DNA from: Pelagirhabdus alkalitolerans
GTDB taxonomy: Bacteria; Bacillota; Bacilli; Bacillales; Amphibacillaceae
Direction: 5' to 3'
Assembly (NCBI RefSeq): GCF_900096905.1
Contig: NZ_FMYI01000002.1
Location: forward strand, 62,001-126,000
Length of the DNA: 64,000 nt
Part shown: piece by piece, positions 53,535-62,041 of the stretch
Layout: every line of letters starts with the position of its first letter
Position numbering within the stretch: the first letter of the stretch is position 1
Notes under the pieces: generated by a model
The model's database searches: none
What the model saw: the letters and a program-made list of their open reading frames with translations, nothing else
What the model was told of the DNA's origin: nothing
Program-made: the position numbers and the translations under genes

Positions 53535-54293
53535 ATGAAACATTTTTTTGTTACAGATCGAGGAAGAGTTCGTCCTCATAATGAAGATTCAGTTGGTGTT
53601 TTTGAAAATGACTATGAGCAGCTTTTGACAGTCGTTGCTGATGGAATGGGTGGACATAAAGCGGGTGATGTTGCGAGTGAGATGGTCATCACGTACTTTA
53701 AAGATGCATGGGCGTCATCTGAACGTATTCAATCACAAGAAGAGGCGGAGTCATGGCTAACGCATCATATTCAACAAGCCAATCACACTGTTTATGACTA
53801 TTCACGAACAAATCCTGAATGTTTGGGCATGGGAACAACAACGATAGCTGTTATTTCATTTTCAGACACGTTTGTGATTGCTCATATTGGTGATAGTCGT
53901 TGTTACCTTTATCAGGCGGATGCGTTACACCAAATAACGGATGACCACTCCTTAGTTAATGAATTGGTACGTTCAGGGCAAATCACGAAAGCAGATGCAG
54001 AAATTCATCCACAAAAAAATGTATTAACACAAGCGCTAGGCACTGATTCGTCCATCACACCAGATGTATACTCAAAAGAATGGTCAAACAAGGATCGTAT
54101 CCTAATATGTACAGATGGCCTAACGAATAAAATTGATGATGATCATTTAAAGCAGTATTTGTCTTTAGAGCAATCGTTAGAAACAATCGCGAATCAACTC
54201 GTTGAAGAGGCTAACGTAAATGGTGGAGAAGATAATATAACAGTAGCCATTTTGGAGAATGACGATTTAAAAGCAGGTGAATCGACTTGCTAG
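53535..54293 (+). CDS. prpC: PP2C-type serine/threonine phosphatase PrpC
   Basis: Metal-dependent phosphatase that reverses PrkC phosphorylation. PP2C motifs are present: RPHNEDSVG at the N-terminus, VADGMGGHKAGDVAS, HIGDSRCYL, TDGLTNK and NGGEDNITVA. The start ATG 53535 follows GAGGTGAG; an upstream in-frame GTG (53523) lies within that site. 252 residues. It overlaps prkC by 7 nt, so kinase and phosphatase are coupled. Confidence 0.96.
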   Translation: MKHFFVTDRGRVRPHNEDSVGVFENDYEQLLTVVADGMGGHKAGDVASEMVITYFKDAWASSERIQSQEEAESWLTHHIQQANHTVYDYSRTNPECLGMGTTTIAVISFSDTFVIAHIGDSRCYLYQADALHQITDDHSLVNELVRSGQITKADAEIHPQKNVLTQALGTDSSITPDVYSKEWSNKDRILICTDGLTNKIDDDHLKQYLSLEQSLETIANQLVEEANVNGGEDNITVAILENDDLKAGESTC

Positions 54294-56332
54294 AAAATCA
54301 ATTACTTAGTGATCGTTATCAAGTGAAACGCTTAATTGGTGGCGGTGGGATGGCTAATGTTTATTTAGGCTTTGATACGATTTTAGAACGTGAAGTTGCG
54401 ATTAAAGCGCTTAGAATGGAATATGCTAATGATGAAGAATTCATTTCACGTTTTTATCGTGAGGCACAATCAGCAACGAGTTTATCACATCCGAACATTG
54501 TAAGTATTTATGATGTAGGGGATGAAAATGACATTTACTATATGGTCATGGAACATATTGAGGGTATGACGTTAAAAGAATATATTCAATTGAATGGTCC
54601 GATTAGTGTTGAAGAAAGTGTCTTCATTATGGAACAAGTGGCTGCTGCAATTGAGCACGCTCATGCCAATAGTCTTATTCATCGCGATATAAAACCTCAA
54701 AATATTTTAATAGATGAACATAAAGATGTTAAAGTGACCGATTTTGGAATTGCATTAGCTTTAAGTGCAACCTCTTTAACTCAGACAAATTCTGTACTTG
54801 GTTCCGTGCATTATCTTTCGCCTGAGCAAGCAAGAGGCGGTGTTGCAACGGAAAAATCCGACATCTATTCTTTAGGGATCGTTTTGTTTGAGTTGTTAAC
54901 AGGAAGACTGCCTTTTTCAGGTGAATCAGCTGTGTCCATAGCTTTAAAGCATTTACAGCATGAGACGCCTTCTATTCGGAGGTGGCATCCAGAAATTCCT
55001 CAAAGTTTAGAAAATGTCGTGTTAAAAGCGACGACGAAAGACCCGCTTCATCGATACGCAGATGTTTTAGCATTTCAAACAGATCTTGTGACATCTCTGA
55101 ATCATGAACGCATAAATGAAGAGAAGTTTATCCAACCTGAGGAACCTGGTGAAAAAACAAAGCAAGTTCCTATTATTACAGATGACGCACAACTCTCAGA
55201 AAAAGATGAGACGTTACAACATACAAAATCAGTTACTCAAGGGACAAAACCTGTCGATACAAAATCTGAGAAAAACGAAGAAAATTCTAAAAAGAAAGTA
55301 TCGAAAAAGAAGAAATGGACACTTTGGTTATTGTCGATTTTCTTATTATTTTTGATCGGTAGTGCAGTGGCACTTTTCCTTTTACCTAACCTTTTACAAC
55401 CTGATGATATCGATATGCCCGACGTTGTAGGTGAGTCATTTGAGGATGGCGAAGAGCAATTAGTTGAATTAGGGTTTGAAGTGGAAAGAGAAGAAGTGTT
55501 CACTGATGAATACGAGCAAGATATCATTGCAGAAACTGATCCAGAAGCTGGTGCCAGTGTAAAAGAAGGATCAACTGTCACCTTATATGTGAGTTTAGGT
55601 GAAGAAACTGAGAGTTTTTCAGATTATACGGGTCAATCATACAGCCAAGTTGAACGTTTATTACTACAACAAGGCTATCAAGATGTACAACGCATTGATC
55701 GTTATTCTGATGAACCAGAAGGTCAAATCATTGCGCACTCTGAACCTGAAGCAGGCGAAGAAGTTGTGCCTGGTGAGACAACGGCCATATTTGAAGTGAG
55801 TATTGGAAAACGCACTGTGGAACTCGATGATTTAGAAGGAATGACTGAATCAAGTGCGAGAGAATATTTATCGGAAAATGATTTAGTTATTGATGTATCT
55901 GAGGAATATTCCGATTCTGTGGATGAAGGGCGTGTGATTAGTCAATCACCAAGTGCAGATTCGGAAGTAGAAGTTGGATCTGTTGTTAATTTAACTATTT
56001 CGTTAGGTGAAGAAGAACAACCGCCTGTAACAGAAAATGTGACGTTTACTGTCCCTTATACGGGTGATGAGACGGCTGAAGATTCTGATGAAGAAGATGA
56101 ACAAGAGACTGAAAATACGACACAAACACCAAGACAAGATGTTCGTATCTATATCAGTGATATGAATCATGATTTGAATGAATTATATGAGACCGATACG
56201 ATAACAGAAGATACTGAGTTTACTATTCGGTTGACGATTGCGCCGAATACGACGGCAACTTATAAAGTTGAGAGAGATGATGAAGTCGTTATTCAGAAGA
56301 CGATCTCATATGATGATGTGGAAGGAGACTGA
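54287..56332 (+). CDS. prkC: PASTA-domain serine/threonine protein kinase PrkC
   Basis: Membrane kinase sensing muropeptides, with roles in germination and wall metabolism. The kinase domain (about residues 1-270) has GGGGMANVY, the catalytic Lys in REVAIKAL, HRDIKPQN and DFG. A lysine-rich juxtamembrane linker and one membrane segment (about 346-368) follow, then three PASTA modules and a C-terminal Ig-like part with a Glu/Asp-rich insertion. The start is TTG 54287 inside prpC. 681 residues, slightly longer than the 648 of B. subtilis because of the acidic stretch. Confidence 0.96.
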   Translation: MLENQLLSDRYQVKRLIGGGGMANVYLGFDTILEREVAIKALRMEYANDEEFISRFYREAQSATSLSHPNIVSIYDVGDENDIYYMVMEHIEGMTLKEYIQLNGPISVEESVFIMEQVAAAIEHAHANSLIHRDIKPQNILIDEHKDVKVTDFGIALALSATSLTQTNSVLGSVHYLSPEQARGGVATEKSDIYSLGIVLFELLTGRLPFSGESAVSIALKHLQHETPSIRRWHPEIPQSLENVVLKATTKDPLHRYADVLAFQTDLVTSLNHERINEEKFIQPEEPGEKTKQVPIITDDAQLSEKDETLQHTKSVTQGTKPVDTKSEKNEENSKKKVSKKKKWTLWLLSIFLLFLIGSAVALFLLPNLLQPDDIDMPDVVGESFEDGEEQLVELGFEVEREEVFTDEYEQDIIAETDPEAGASVKEGSTVTLYVSLGEETESFSDYTGQSYSQVERLLLQQGYQDVQRIDRYSDEPEGQIIAHSEPEAGEEVVPGETTAIFEVSIGKRTVELDDLEGMTESSAREYLSENDLVIDVSEEYSDSVDEGRVISQSPSADSEVEVGSVVNLTISLGEEEQPPVTENVTFTVPYTGDETAEDSDEEDEQETENTTQTPRQDVRIYISDMNHDLNELYETDTITEDTEFTIRLTIAPNTTATYKVERDDEVVIQKTISYDDVEGD

Positions 56333-56335
56333 TCC

Positions 56336-57223
56336 ATGCCAGAAGGTCAGATTATGAAAGCTTTAAGTGGTTTTTATTACGTATTAAGTAATGACGATCA
56401 AATTTTATATCAATGTCGTGCTAGAGGGAAGTTTCGAAAAAGCAAAGAAACTCCACTTGTGGGTGATTATGTAGTATTTGAAGCGGAGAATATAACAGAT
56501 GGTTATGTAACCCAATTGTTACCAAGAAAAAATTCCCTTGTTCGTCCGCCTGTTTCTAATATTGATCAAGCGTTGATCACGGTATCGGCTAAAGAACCTG
56601 ATTTTAGTACGGTATTATTGGATCGTTTTTTAGTATTGGCTGAATATCACCATATTAAGCCTGTTATTTTAGTGACAAAGATGGATCTTTTAAGTGATGA
56701 AGAAGAGGAAACACTAAATAAGAAAACCTCTATCTATGAGGAAATTGGTTATGATGTAAGGTATTTATCACAGCACTGGAAACTCGAAGCCGATCAGTTT
56801 AAAACTATACTCAACCAACGCTTATCTGTTATTGCAGGGCAATCTGGTGTTGGGAAGTCATCCTTTTTAAATGCACTTGATCCTAGTTTGAATATTGAAA
56901 CAGCCGAAATTTCAAATCGTTTGGGAAGAGGAAAGCATACGACACGACATGTTGAACTTGTTCATGTATCAGGGGGTTACGTTGCAGATACCCCGGGATT
57001 TAGTTCTTTAGATTTTGATATGATTGACCTTGTTGAATTGAAAGATTGTTTTGTAGAGTTTGAAGAAAGAAAAGGTGACTGTAAATTTAGAGAGTGTATG
57101 CATGTGTCTGAACCTAAATGTGCGATTAAACAAGGAATCGAGCAGGGTGAATTATCAGAAGAACGTTACAAACATTATATAGAATTCTATCATGAAATTA
57201 AATCAAGAAAGCCGAGGTACTAG
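56336..57223 (+). CDS. rsgA: Ribosome small subunit-dependent GTPase RsgA (CpgA)
   Basis: Circularly permuted GTPase for late 30S maturation. An N-terminal OB fold (about residues 1-65) precedes the permuted motifs: G4 VTKMDL, G1 GQSGVGKSSFLNAL, G3 DTPGFSSLD. A C-terminal zinc motif has Cys-His-Cys residues (CKFRECMHVSEPKC). Three nt after prkC. In B. subtilis CpgA is a PrkC substrate. 295 residues. Confidence 0.96.
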   Translation: MPEGQIMKALSGFYYVLSNDDQILYQCRARGKFRKSKETPLVGDYVVFEAENITDGYVTQLLPRKNSLVRPPVSNIDQALITVSAKEPDFSTVLLDRFLVLAEYHHIKPVILVTKMDLLSDEEEETLNKKTSIYEEIGYDVRYLSQHWKLEADQFKTILNQRLSVIAGQSGVGKSSFLNALDPSLNIETAEISNRLGRGKHTTRHVELVHVSGGYVADTPGFSSLDFDMIDLVELKDCFVEFEERKGDCKFRECMHVSEPKCAIKQGIEQGELSEERYKHYIEFYHEIKSRKPRY

Positions 57224-57226
57224 ATT

Positions 57227-57886
57227 ATGAAGAAAATTGCTCCATCTATTTTATCTGCAGATTTTGCAAATTTAGAATCTGAGATAAAAGATGTTGAAAA
57301 AGCAGGTGCTGATTATATTCATGTTGATGTCATGGATGGTCATTTCGTGCCGAATATTACAATTGGACCTTTAGTCGTAAAAGCGATCCGTCCTGTGACG
57401 GACCTACCTTTAGATGTTCATTTGATGATTGAGGAACCAGACCGTTATATCGATGCATTTATAGATGCGGGTGCTGATATTATTTCTGTTCATGTAGAAG
57501 CATGCGATCATTTGCACCGAACGATTATGGAGATTAAAGCAAAAGGAAAAAAAGCAGGTGCTGTTATTAATCCAGCAACACCAGTTGAGATGGTCAAACC
57601 AATCCTACATGAACTAGATTTATTACTGTTTATGACGGTTAATCCAGGATTTGGTGGTCAAAGTTTTATACCGGAAGTGCTTGAGAAAGTTAAACAAGCC
57701 GATGAGTGGAGAAAGAAAGACAATCTTGATGTTGAGTTTGAAGTTGATGGTGGAATTAATGCGATTACAGCAAAAGAATGCGCACAAGCAGGTGTAGATG
57801 TATTTGTGGCGGGTAATGCGATATTCAATCAACCAAATCGAAAAGAGGCACTAAAAACTATAAAAAGTGCGGCAGAAGAAGGTTAG
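57227..57886 (+). CDS. rpe: Ribulose-phosphate 3-epimerase
   Basis: Pentose phosphate pathway TIM-barrel enzyme interconverting ribulose 5-phosphate and xylulose 5-phosphate. The N-terminal IAPSILSADFANLESE, the metal-site HVDVMDGHFVPN, and VNPGFGGQSFI plus EVDGGI motifs are conserved. 3 nt after rsgA and 2 nt before thiN. 219 residues. Confidence 0.97.
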   Translation: MKKIAPSILSADFANLESEIKDVEKAGADYIHVDVMDGHFVPNITIGPLVVKAIRPVTDLPLDVHLMIEEPDRYIDAFIDAGADIISVHVEACDHLHRTIMEIKAKGKKAGAVINPATPVEMVKPILHELDLLLFMTVNPGFGGQSFIPEVLEKVKQADEWRKKDNLDVEFEVDGGINAITAKECAQAGVDVFVAGNAIFNQPNRKEALKTIKSAAEEG

Positions 57887-57888
57887 GT

Positions 57889-58533
57889 ATGAAACGGATC
57901 GGGATTGTTGCAGGAGGTCCATTAGAAGCTTTACCGAATATGAAATCCTACCTTGATTCGATCGATATATGGATCGGTTGTGATCAGGGGGCTAAATACT
58001 TAATGGATCTTGGTATACCAGTCGACGTTGCCATCGGTGATTTTGATTCTATTAACGATGAAGATAAAGAAGCCTTAAAAAAATATGCCACAAACTTTAT
58101 GGATTTCCCACCTGAAAAAGACGCAACAGATGTTGAAATGGCAATCGAAAAAGCAATTGATTTACGCGCTACTTCTTTGTCACTGTTCGGTCTAACTGGT
58201 GGAAGGCTTGATCATGAATTAAGTGCTATTTTTTTAATGGAGACGTTAAAAGATTATTCTTTTCCTGTTACGATGATTGATCGCAAGAATAAAATATCAT
58301 TATACACATCTGGTGACTATGTGTTGGCTAAAGATGCAGCCTACACGTATATTTCATTTTTATCGCTAACGGAGAGAGTTAGAGGTCTAAGCTTAACTAA
58401 TTTTCGTTATCCACTCGAAAAGACAGATATAAAAAGATCATCCTCATTAACTTTATCGAATGAATTATCTTACAGAGAAGGGTATTTTTCATTTGATGAA
58501 GGCATATTATTAGTTATTAGAAGTCGTGATTAG
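57889..58533 (+). CDS. thiN: Thiamine pyrophosphokinase
   Basis: Transfers pyrophosphate from ATP to thiamine to give thiamine diphosphate (YloS in B. subtilis). The N-terminal part has CDQGAKYLMDLGIPVDVAIGDFDS split around the Asp-rich site, PPEKDATDVEMAI and the GLTGGRLDHEL motif; the C-terminal thiamine-binding domain follows. 214 residues. Confidence 0.94.
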   Translation: MKRIGIVAGGPLEALPNMKSYLDSIDIWIGCDQGAKYLMDLGIPVDVAIGDFDSINDEDKEALKKYATNFMDFPPEKDATDVEMAIEKAIDLRATSLSLFGLTGGRLDHELSAIFLMETLKDYSFPVTMIDRKNKISLYTSGDYVLAKDAAYTYISFLSLTERVRGLSLTNFRYPLEKTDIKRSSSLTLSNELSYREGYFSFDEGILLVIRSRD

Positions 58534-58560
58534 CTAATGATTGTGAGGGAGGCAAACGTC

Positions 58561-58635
58561 ATGCGTTTTTACACGATTAAATTACCGAAGGTGTTTAGTG
58601 GTATTATTAAATTGTTTACCGACCATAAAAAATAA
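58561..58635 (+). CDS. spoVM: Stage V sporulation protein M (24-aa spore coat anchor)
   Basis: Very short gene with an AGGGAGG site before the ATG. The peptide begins MRFYTIKLPKVFSGIIKLF, nearly the amphipathic helix of B. subtilis SpoVM (MKFYTIKLPKFLGG...), including Pro9, which is essential for recognising the curved forespore membrane. It is 24 residues, two fewer than in B. subtilis. It anchors SpoIVA and starts coat assembly. Position between thiN and rpmB is the expected one. Confidence 0.95.
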   Translation: MRFYTIKLPKVFSGIIKLFTDHKK

Positions 58636-58672
58636 CAAAAGAGCACCGATTTTAAATCGGTGCTCTTTTGTT
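58634..58672. terminator. Bidirectional terminator between spoVM and rpmB
   Basis: Almost perfect palindrome: arms 58634-58652 and 58654-58672 (19 bp), GC-rich centre with A-run before and T-run after, overlapping the spoVM stop. It terminates both convergent genes. Confidence 0.92.
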
Positions 58673-58681
58673 ATAAATAAA

Positions 58682-58870
58682 TTAAACTCGTTCAACTTTT
58701 CCAGATTTTAATGCGCGAGCAGATACGTAAACACGCTTCGGCTTACCATCTACCATAATACGTACTTTTTGAACGTTTGCTTTCCATTTACGTTTATTGG
58801 CATTCATAGCGTGTGAACGATTATTTCCAGCTTTTGTTTGGCGTCCAGTTACGACACATTTTCGACTCAT
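58682..58870 (-). CDS. rpmB: 50S ribosomal protein L28
   Basis: Ribosomal large-subunit protein. MSRKCVVTGRQTKAGNNRSH and the basic middle are typical of bacterial L28, with a single Cys near the N-terminus rather than the four-Cys zinc form. 62 residues. The start is ATG at 58870, with GGGAGGG upstream on the - strand; five more codons upstream are open but lie over that site. Its orientation opposite to its neighbours is the same in B. subtilis. Confidence 0.97.
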   Translation of the reverse strand: MSRKCVVTGRQTKAGNNRSHAMNANKRKWKANVQKVRIMVDGKPKRVYVSARALKSGKVERV

Positions 58871-59000
58871 ATTAATCCCTCCCAATTACAACTATCTCAT
58901 TTCATACTTATCAAATTTATCATAAAAAGATTTTTATTGCAATTGTTTGTTGGCAAGTTTAGGGCACAAGTATTAAAGAATATTCACTTGACAGACATAG

Positions 59001-59009
59001 TGTTATAAT
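59001..59009 (+). promoter_or_regulatory. Extended -10 promoter for yloU-fakA
   Basis: TGT followed by TATAAT (59004-59009). A TTGACA at 58988-58993 is only 10 nt away, too close to act as its -35. The transcript would begin near 59016 and include the inverted repeat at 59027-59077. Confidence 0.5.
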
Positions 59010-59026
59010 GCATGGTAAAAGTACTT

Positions 59027-59077
59027 AAAGGTTAATTGAGGCGGTTGATTTCGGTACAAATTCCCGATTTAACCTTT
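59027..59077 (+). repeat. Leader inverted repeat upstream of yloU
   Basis: AAAGGTTAA (59027-59035) and TTAACCTTT (59069-59077) are perfect 9-nt complements, with a short TCGG/CCGA stem between. TTTTCT follows the right arm, so it could be a weak terminator or a leader RNA structure; no known riboswitch is recognised in this roughly 170-nt leader. Confidence 0.4.
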
Positions 59078-59189
59078 TCTAATTAAAAAAAGTGTTGTAA
59101 AATGTGTAATGGCGATTCATGTTAAGATAAGCAGTAATGGAAGTATAAATGATAAAATAAACATGTTTAACCTAAGGAGGTTTATATGT

Positions 59190-59552
59190 ATGTCTATTGA
59201 ATTAACGACAAAAGACGGAAAAGTAACCATAACAAATGACGTTATTTCAACTGTAGCCGGTGGTGCTGCGATTGAATGTTACGGTATTATTGGAATGGCA
59301 TCAAAAAACCAATTAAAAGATGGTATAGCTGAAATTTTAAGAAAAGAAAATTTCTCAAGAGGTGTCGTTGTTAACCAAGAGGAAGATGAGATCACGATTG
59401 ATATGTACATTATCGTAAGTTATGGAACGAAAATTTCTGAAATTGCTCACAATGTCCAGTCTCAAGTTAAATACAACTTGGATAAAACATTAGGATTACC
59501 GATTAAAGCAGTTAATATTTATATTCAAGGTGTGCGCGTGCAACCAGAATAA
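59190..59552 (+). CDS. yloU: Asp23/Gls24-family protein YloU
   Basis: Alkaline-shock protein family (DUF322), 120 residues, probably a membrane-associated envelope-stress protein. Family blocks GKVTITNDVISTVAGGAAIECYGIIGM split, EITIDMYIIVSYGTKISEIA and VNIYIQGVRV are seen. The start is ATG 59190, 9 nt after AGGAGG (59175-59180). Always next to the fatty acid kinase gene yloV in Bacilli, 51 nt away here. Confidence 0.92.
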   Translation: MSIELTTKDGKVTITNDVISTVAGGAAIECYGIIGMASKNQLKDGIAEILRKENFSRGVVVNQEEDEITIDMYIIVSYGTKISEIAHNVQSQVKYNLDKTLGLPIKAVNIYIQGVRVQPE

Positions 59553-59603
59553 CTTAAGGTGTAAGAGATAAGGCCTTACCGATTGAAAAGGGAGGAAGTT
59601 GTA

Positions 59604-61265
59604 GTGGTATTAAAAAAAATAGAAGGTGAAAAACTAGCGGAAATGATTCTACTAGGTGCTAATCACCTATCTAATAATGCAGATATGATTGACGCACTGA
59701 ATGTATTTCCTGTTCCAGATGGTGATACAGGGACAAACATGAATTTATCCATGACTTCAGGTGCAGAGGAAGTTAAAAAAGTTAAAGATGGTAATGTTAA
59801 AGAGGTTGCTGATGCTTTTGCTAAGGGTTTGTTAATGGGAGCAAGAGGAAACTCAGGTGTTATATTATCACAATTATTTAGAGGTTTCTCAAAAGGCATC
59901 GAAACAGATACACATTTAACAACAAGATCTATGGCACTCGCTTTAAAGAGTGGTGTGAATACAGCTTACAAGGCAGTTATTAAACCGGTAGAAGGTACGA
60001 TTCTAACTGTAGCAAAAGATACAGCTGAAAGAGCTAGTGAATTAGCAGATGAAACCGATGATATCGTTGAATTTATGGAAGGTGTTGTCCGTGCTTCTAA
60101 AAAGTCGCTTGAACACACACCGGAATTATTGCCTGTACTAAAAGAAGTTGGTGTTGTAGATAGTGGTGGTCAAGGACTCGTTGTTATTTATGAGGCATTT
60201 CTTTCATTACTAAAAGGTGAGCCATTACCTGAAGTGTTAACAGAAACGGTTGAAATGAATGATTTAGTCAATGCTGAACATCATAAGAGTCATCAAGATT
60301 ATATGAGTACAGAAGATATTGAGTTTGGTTATTGTACAGAATTCATGGTTAAATTTGAAGATGAGAAGTTAAAAGAAAATCCATATGATGAAGAAAAATT
60401 CCGTGAAGAACTTGGTCAATTGGGAGATTCTTTACTTGTTGTATCGGATGATGATTTTGTACGTGTGCACGTGCATGTTGAGTATCCAGGTGAAGCGATG
60501 AACCTAGCGCAACGATTTGGGAGTTTTGTCCAATTGAAAGTTGAGAACATGCGTGAACAACACTCTGAAATTGTTAATGACACAAAAAAAGAAGAAGCTA
60601 AACCTAAATCGCAATATGGTATTGTAGCTGTAGGTATGGGTGATGGCATTGATGAGTTGTTTAGAAGTTTAGGTGCAAATGTCGTCATAAAAGGCGGTCA
60701 AACAATGAATCCAAGTACGAAGGATTTATCAGATGCGATTGCAGAAGCACATGCCGAGCGTGTAATCATTTTACCAAATAATAAAAATATTATTATGGCA
60801 GCTGAACAAGCAGCTAAAATTAGTGATGATGATGTAGTTGTTGTAGCGACGAAGACGATTCCACAAGGTATGAGTGCATTACTCGCATACAATCCAGAAG
60901 CATCACTAGAAGATAATAAAGCAAGCATGACTGACAGTTCTAAACATGTTAAGACTGGTCAAATAACATATGCTGTAAGAGATACTCAAATTGATGGTCT
61001 AACGATTGAAAAAGATAATTTTATGGGACTTGCTGATGGAAAGGTTAAAGCATCGAACAAAGATCAACTTGAAGCAACGAAAACACTACTTCAAGAGTTG
61101 GTCGACGAGGATGATGAAATCATAACGATTCTTCAAGGTGAAGATGCAACTGACGATGATACAGAATCGTTAGTAAACTTCCTTGAATCAAGCTATCCTG
61201 ATATTGAGGTTGAAGTTCATTTAGGAAATCAACCGATCTATTCTTATATATTTTCTGTAGAATAA
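59604..61265 (+). CDS. fakA: Fatty acid kinase subunit FakA (YloV, DhaL domain)
   Basis: ATP-binding subunit that phosphorylates fatty acids presented by FakB proteins, feeding exogenous or recycled acyl chains to PlsX/PlsY. The N-terminal DAK2/DhaL domain has NVFPVPDGDTGTNMN and LLMGARGNSGVILSQ; a middle domain and the C-terminal DUF1949-like part (SQYGIVAVGMGDGI, LPNNKNI) follow. The start is GTG 59604, 8 nt after GGAGG (59591-59595); it gives 553 residues, the same as B. subtilis YloV. No fakB gene is in the window. Confidence 0.94.
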   Translation: MVLKKIEGEKLAEMILLGANHLSNNADMIDALNVFPVPDGDTGTNMNLSMTSGAEEVKKVKDGNVKEVADAFAKGLLMGARGNSGVILSQLFRGFSKGIETDTHLTTRSMALALKSGVNTAYKAVIKPVEGTILTVAKDTAERASELADETDDIVEFMEGVVRASKKSLEHTPELLPVLKEVGVVDSGGQGLVVIYEAFLSLLKGEPLPEVLTETVEMNDLVNAEHHKSHQDYMSTEDIEFGYCTEFMVKFEDEKLKENPYDEEKFREELGQLGDSLLVVSDDDFVRVHVHVEYPGEAMNLAQRFGSFVQLKVENMREQHSEIVNDTKKEEAKPKSQYGIVAVGMGDGIDELFRSLGANVVIKGGQTMNPSTKDLSDAIAEAHAERVIILPNNKNIIMAAEQAAKISDDDVVVVATKTIPQGMSALLAYNPEASLEDNKASMTDSSKHVKTGQITYAVRDTQIDGLTIEKDNFMGLADGKVKASNKDQLEATKTLLQELVDEDDEIITILQGEDATDDDTESLVNFLESSYPDIEVEVHLGNQPIYSYIFSVE

Positions 61266-61276
61266 ATGTATAGTTA

Positions 61277-61316
61277 CAAAAAGTGTTTCGGAGTCTAAAC
61301 TTCGAAACACTTTTTG
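61277..61316 (+). terminator. Terminator after fakA
   Basis: Arms 61277-61290 and 61303-61316 pair over 14 bp around a 12-nt loop, including the AAAAA/TTTTT ends. Confidence 0.85.
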
Positions 61317-61348
61317 ATTGTATCTTAAATAAAAAGGGGGAATAGATC

Positions 61349-62011
61349 ATGAAATTTAAATCGGTGTTTGATGTGATCGGGCCTGTTATGGTTGGCCCTT
61401 CAAGTTCACATACTGCAGGTGCAGTGAAGATTGGGCGTGCTGCCTTAGATTTATTCGGTAAGCCAGTTGAAACCGTTCAATTTCATTTATATGGCTCGTT
61501 TGCTAAAACGTATAAAGGTCACGGAACCGATCTGGCATTACTCGCGGGTGTTTTAGGCTATGCCCCAGATGATGATCGAATTAAATCTGCTTTTAATCAC
61601 GCAAAAAATAAAGGAATTTCATTTTCGTTTGTAGAAGAAAATACAGCTATTGATCACCCTAATACGGTTCGAATCGTATTAAATGATAATCAGAGTGAAA
61701 TGGAAGTGGTCGGTGTGTCTGTTGGTGGTGGTAAAATAGAAATACAAGAATTAAATGGCTTCCAACTAAATTTATCTGGGAACCATCCTGCTATATTAAT
61801 TATGCATAATGATCGGTTCGGTGCGATTGCATCTGTCACGGAGATATTAGCCAAACATGAAATTAATATTGGACGTATGGAAGTGAATCGAAAAGATGTT
61901 GGTGAAGAAGCACTGATGACCATAGAAGTGGATCAAACCATTGAAGAACACGTGGAGCAAGAATTAAGAAGTGCCAAGCATATTCTTCGACTTGCAAAAG
62001 TTATGGATTAA
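61349..62011 (+). CDS. sdaAB: L-serine dehydratase beta subunit
   Basis: Beta subunit of the iron-sulfur serine dehydratase that deaminates L-serine to pyruvate. The conserved VIGPVMVGPSSSHTAGAVK split at the N-terminus is followed by a C-terminal ACT domain (GAIASVTEILAKHEINIGRMEVNR). GGGGG precedes ATG 61349. The alpha subunit gene follows after 30 nt. 220 residues is normal. Confidence 0.96.
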   Translation: MKFKSVFDVIGPVMVGPSSSHTAGAVKIGRAALDLFGKPVETVQFHLYGSFAKTYKGHGTDLALLAGVLGYAPDDDRIKSAFNHAKNKGISFSFVEENTAIDHPNTVRIVLNDNQSEMEVVGVSVGGGKIEIQELNGFQLNLSGNHPAILIMHNDRFGAIASVTEILAKHEINIGRMEVNRKDVGEEALMTIEVDQTIEEHVEQELRSAKHILRLAKVMD

Positions 62012-62041
62012 ATAAAAGAAAGATAAGTTGGAGGGAAGCAT

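Noticed and set aside
55237..55581. 114-codon open frame on the - strand
   Set aside because: Antisense to the prkC linker and first PASTA module; Ser-rich shadow.
58988..59009. TTGACA plus TATAAT as a standard sigma-A promoter
   Set aside because: The two boxes are only 10 nt apart; kept only as an extended -10 element.
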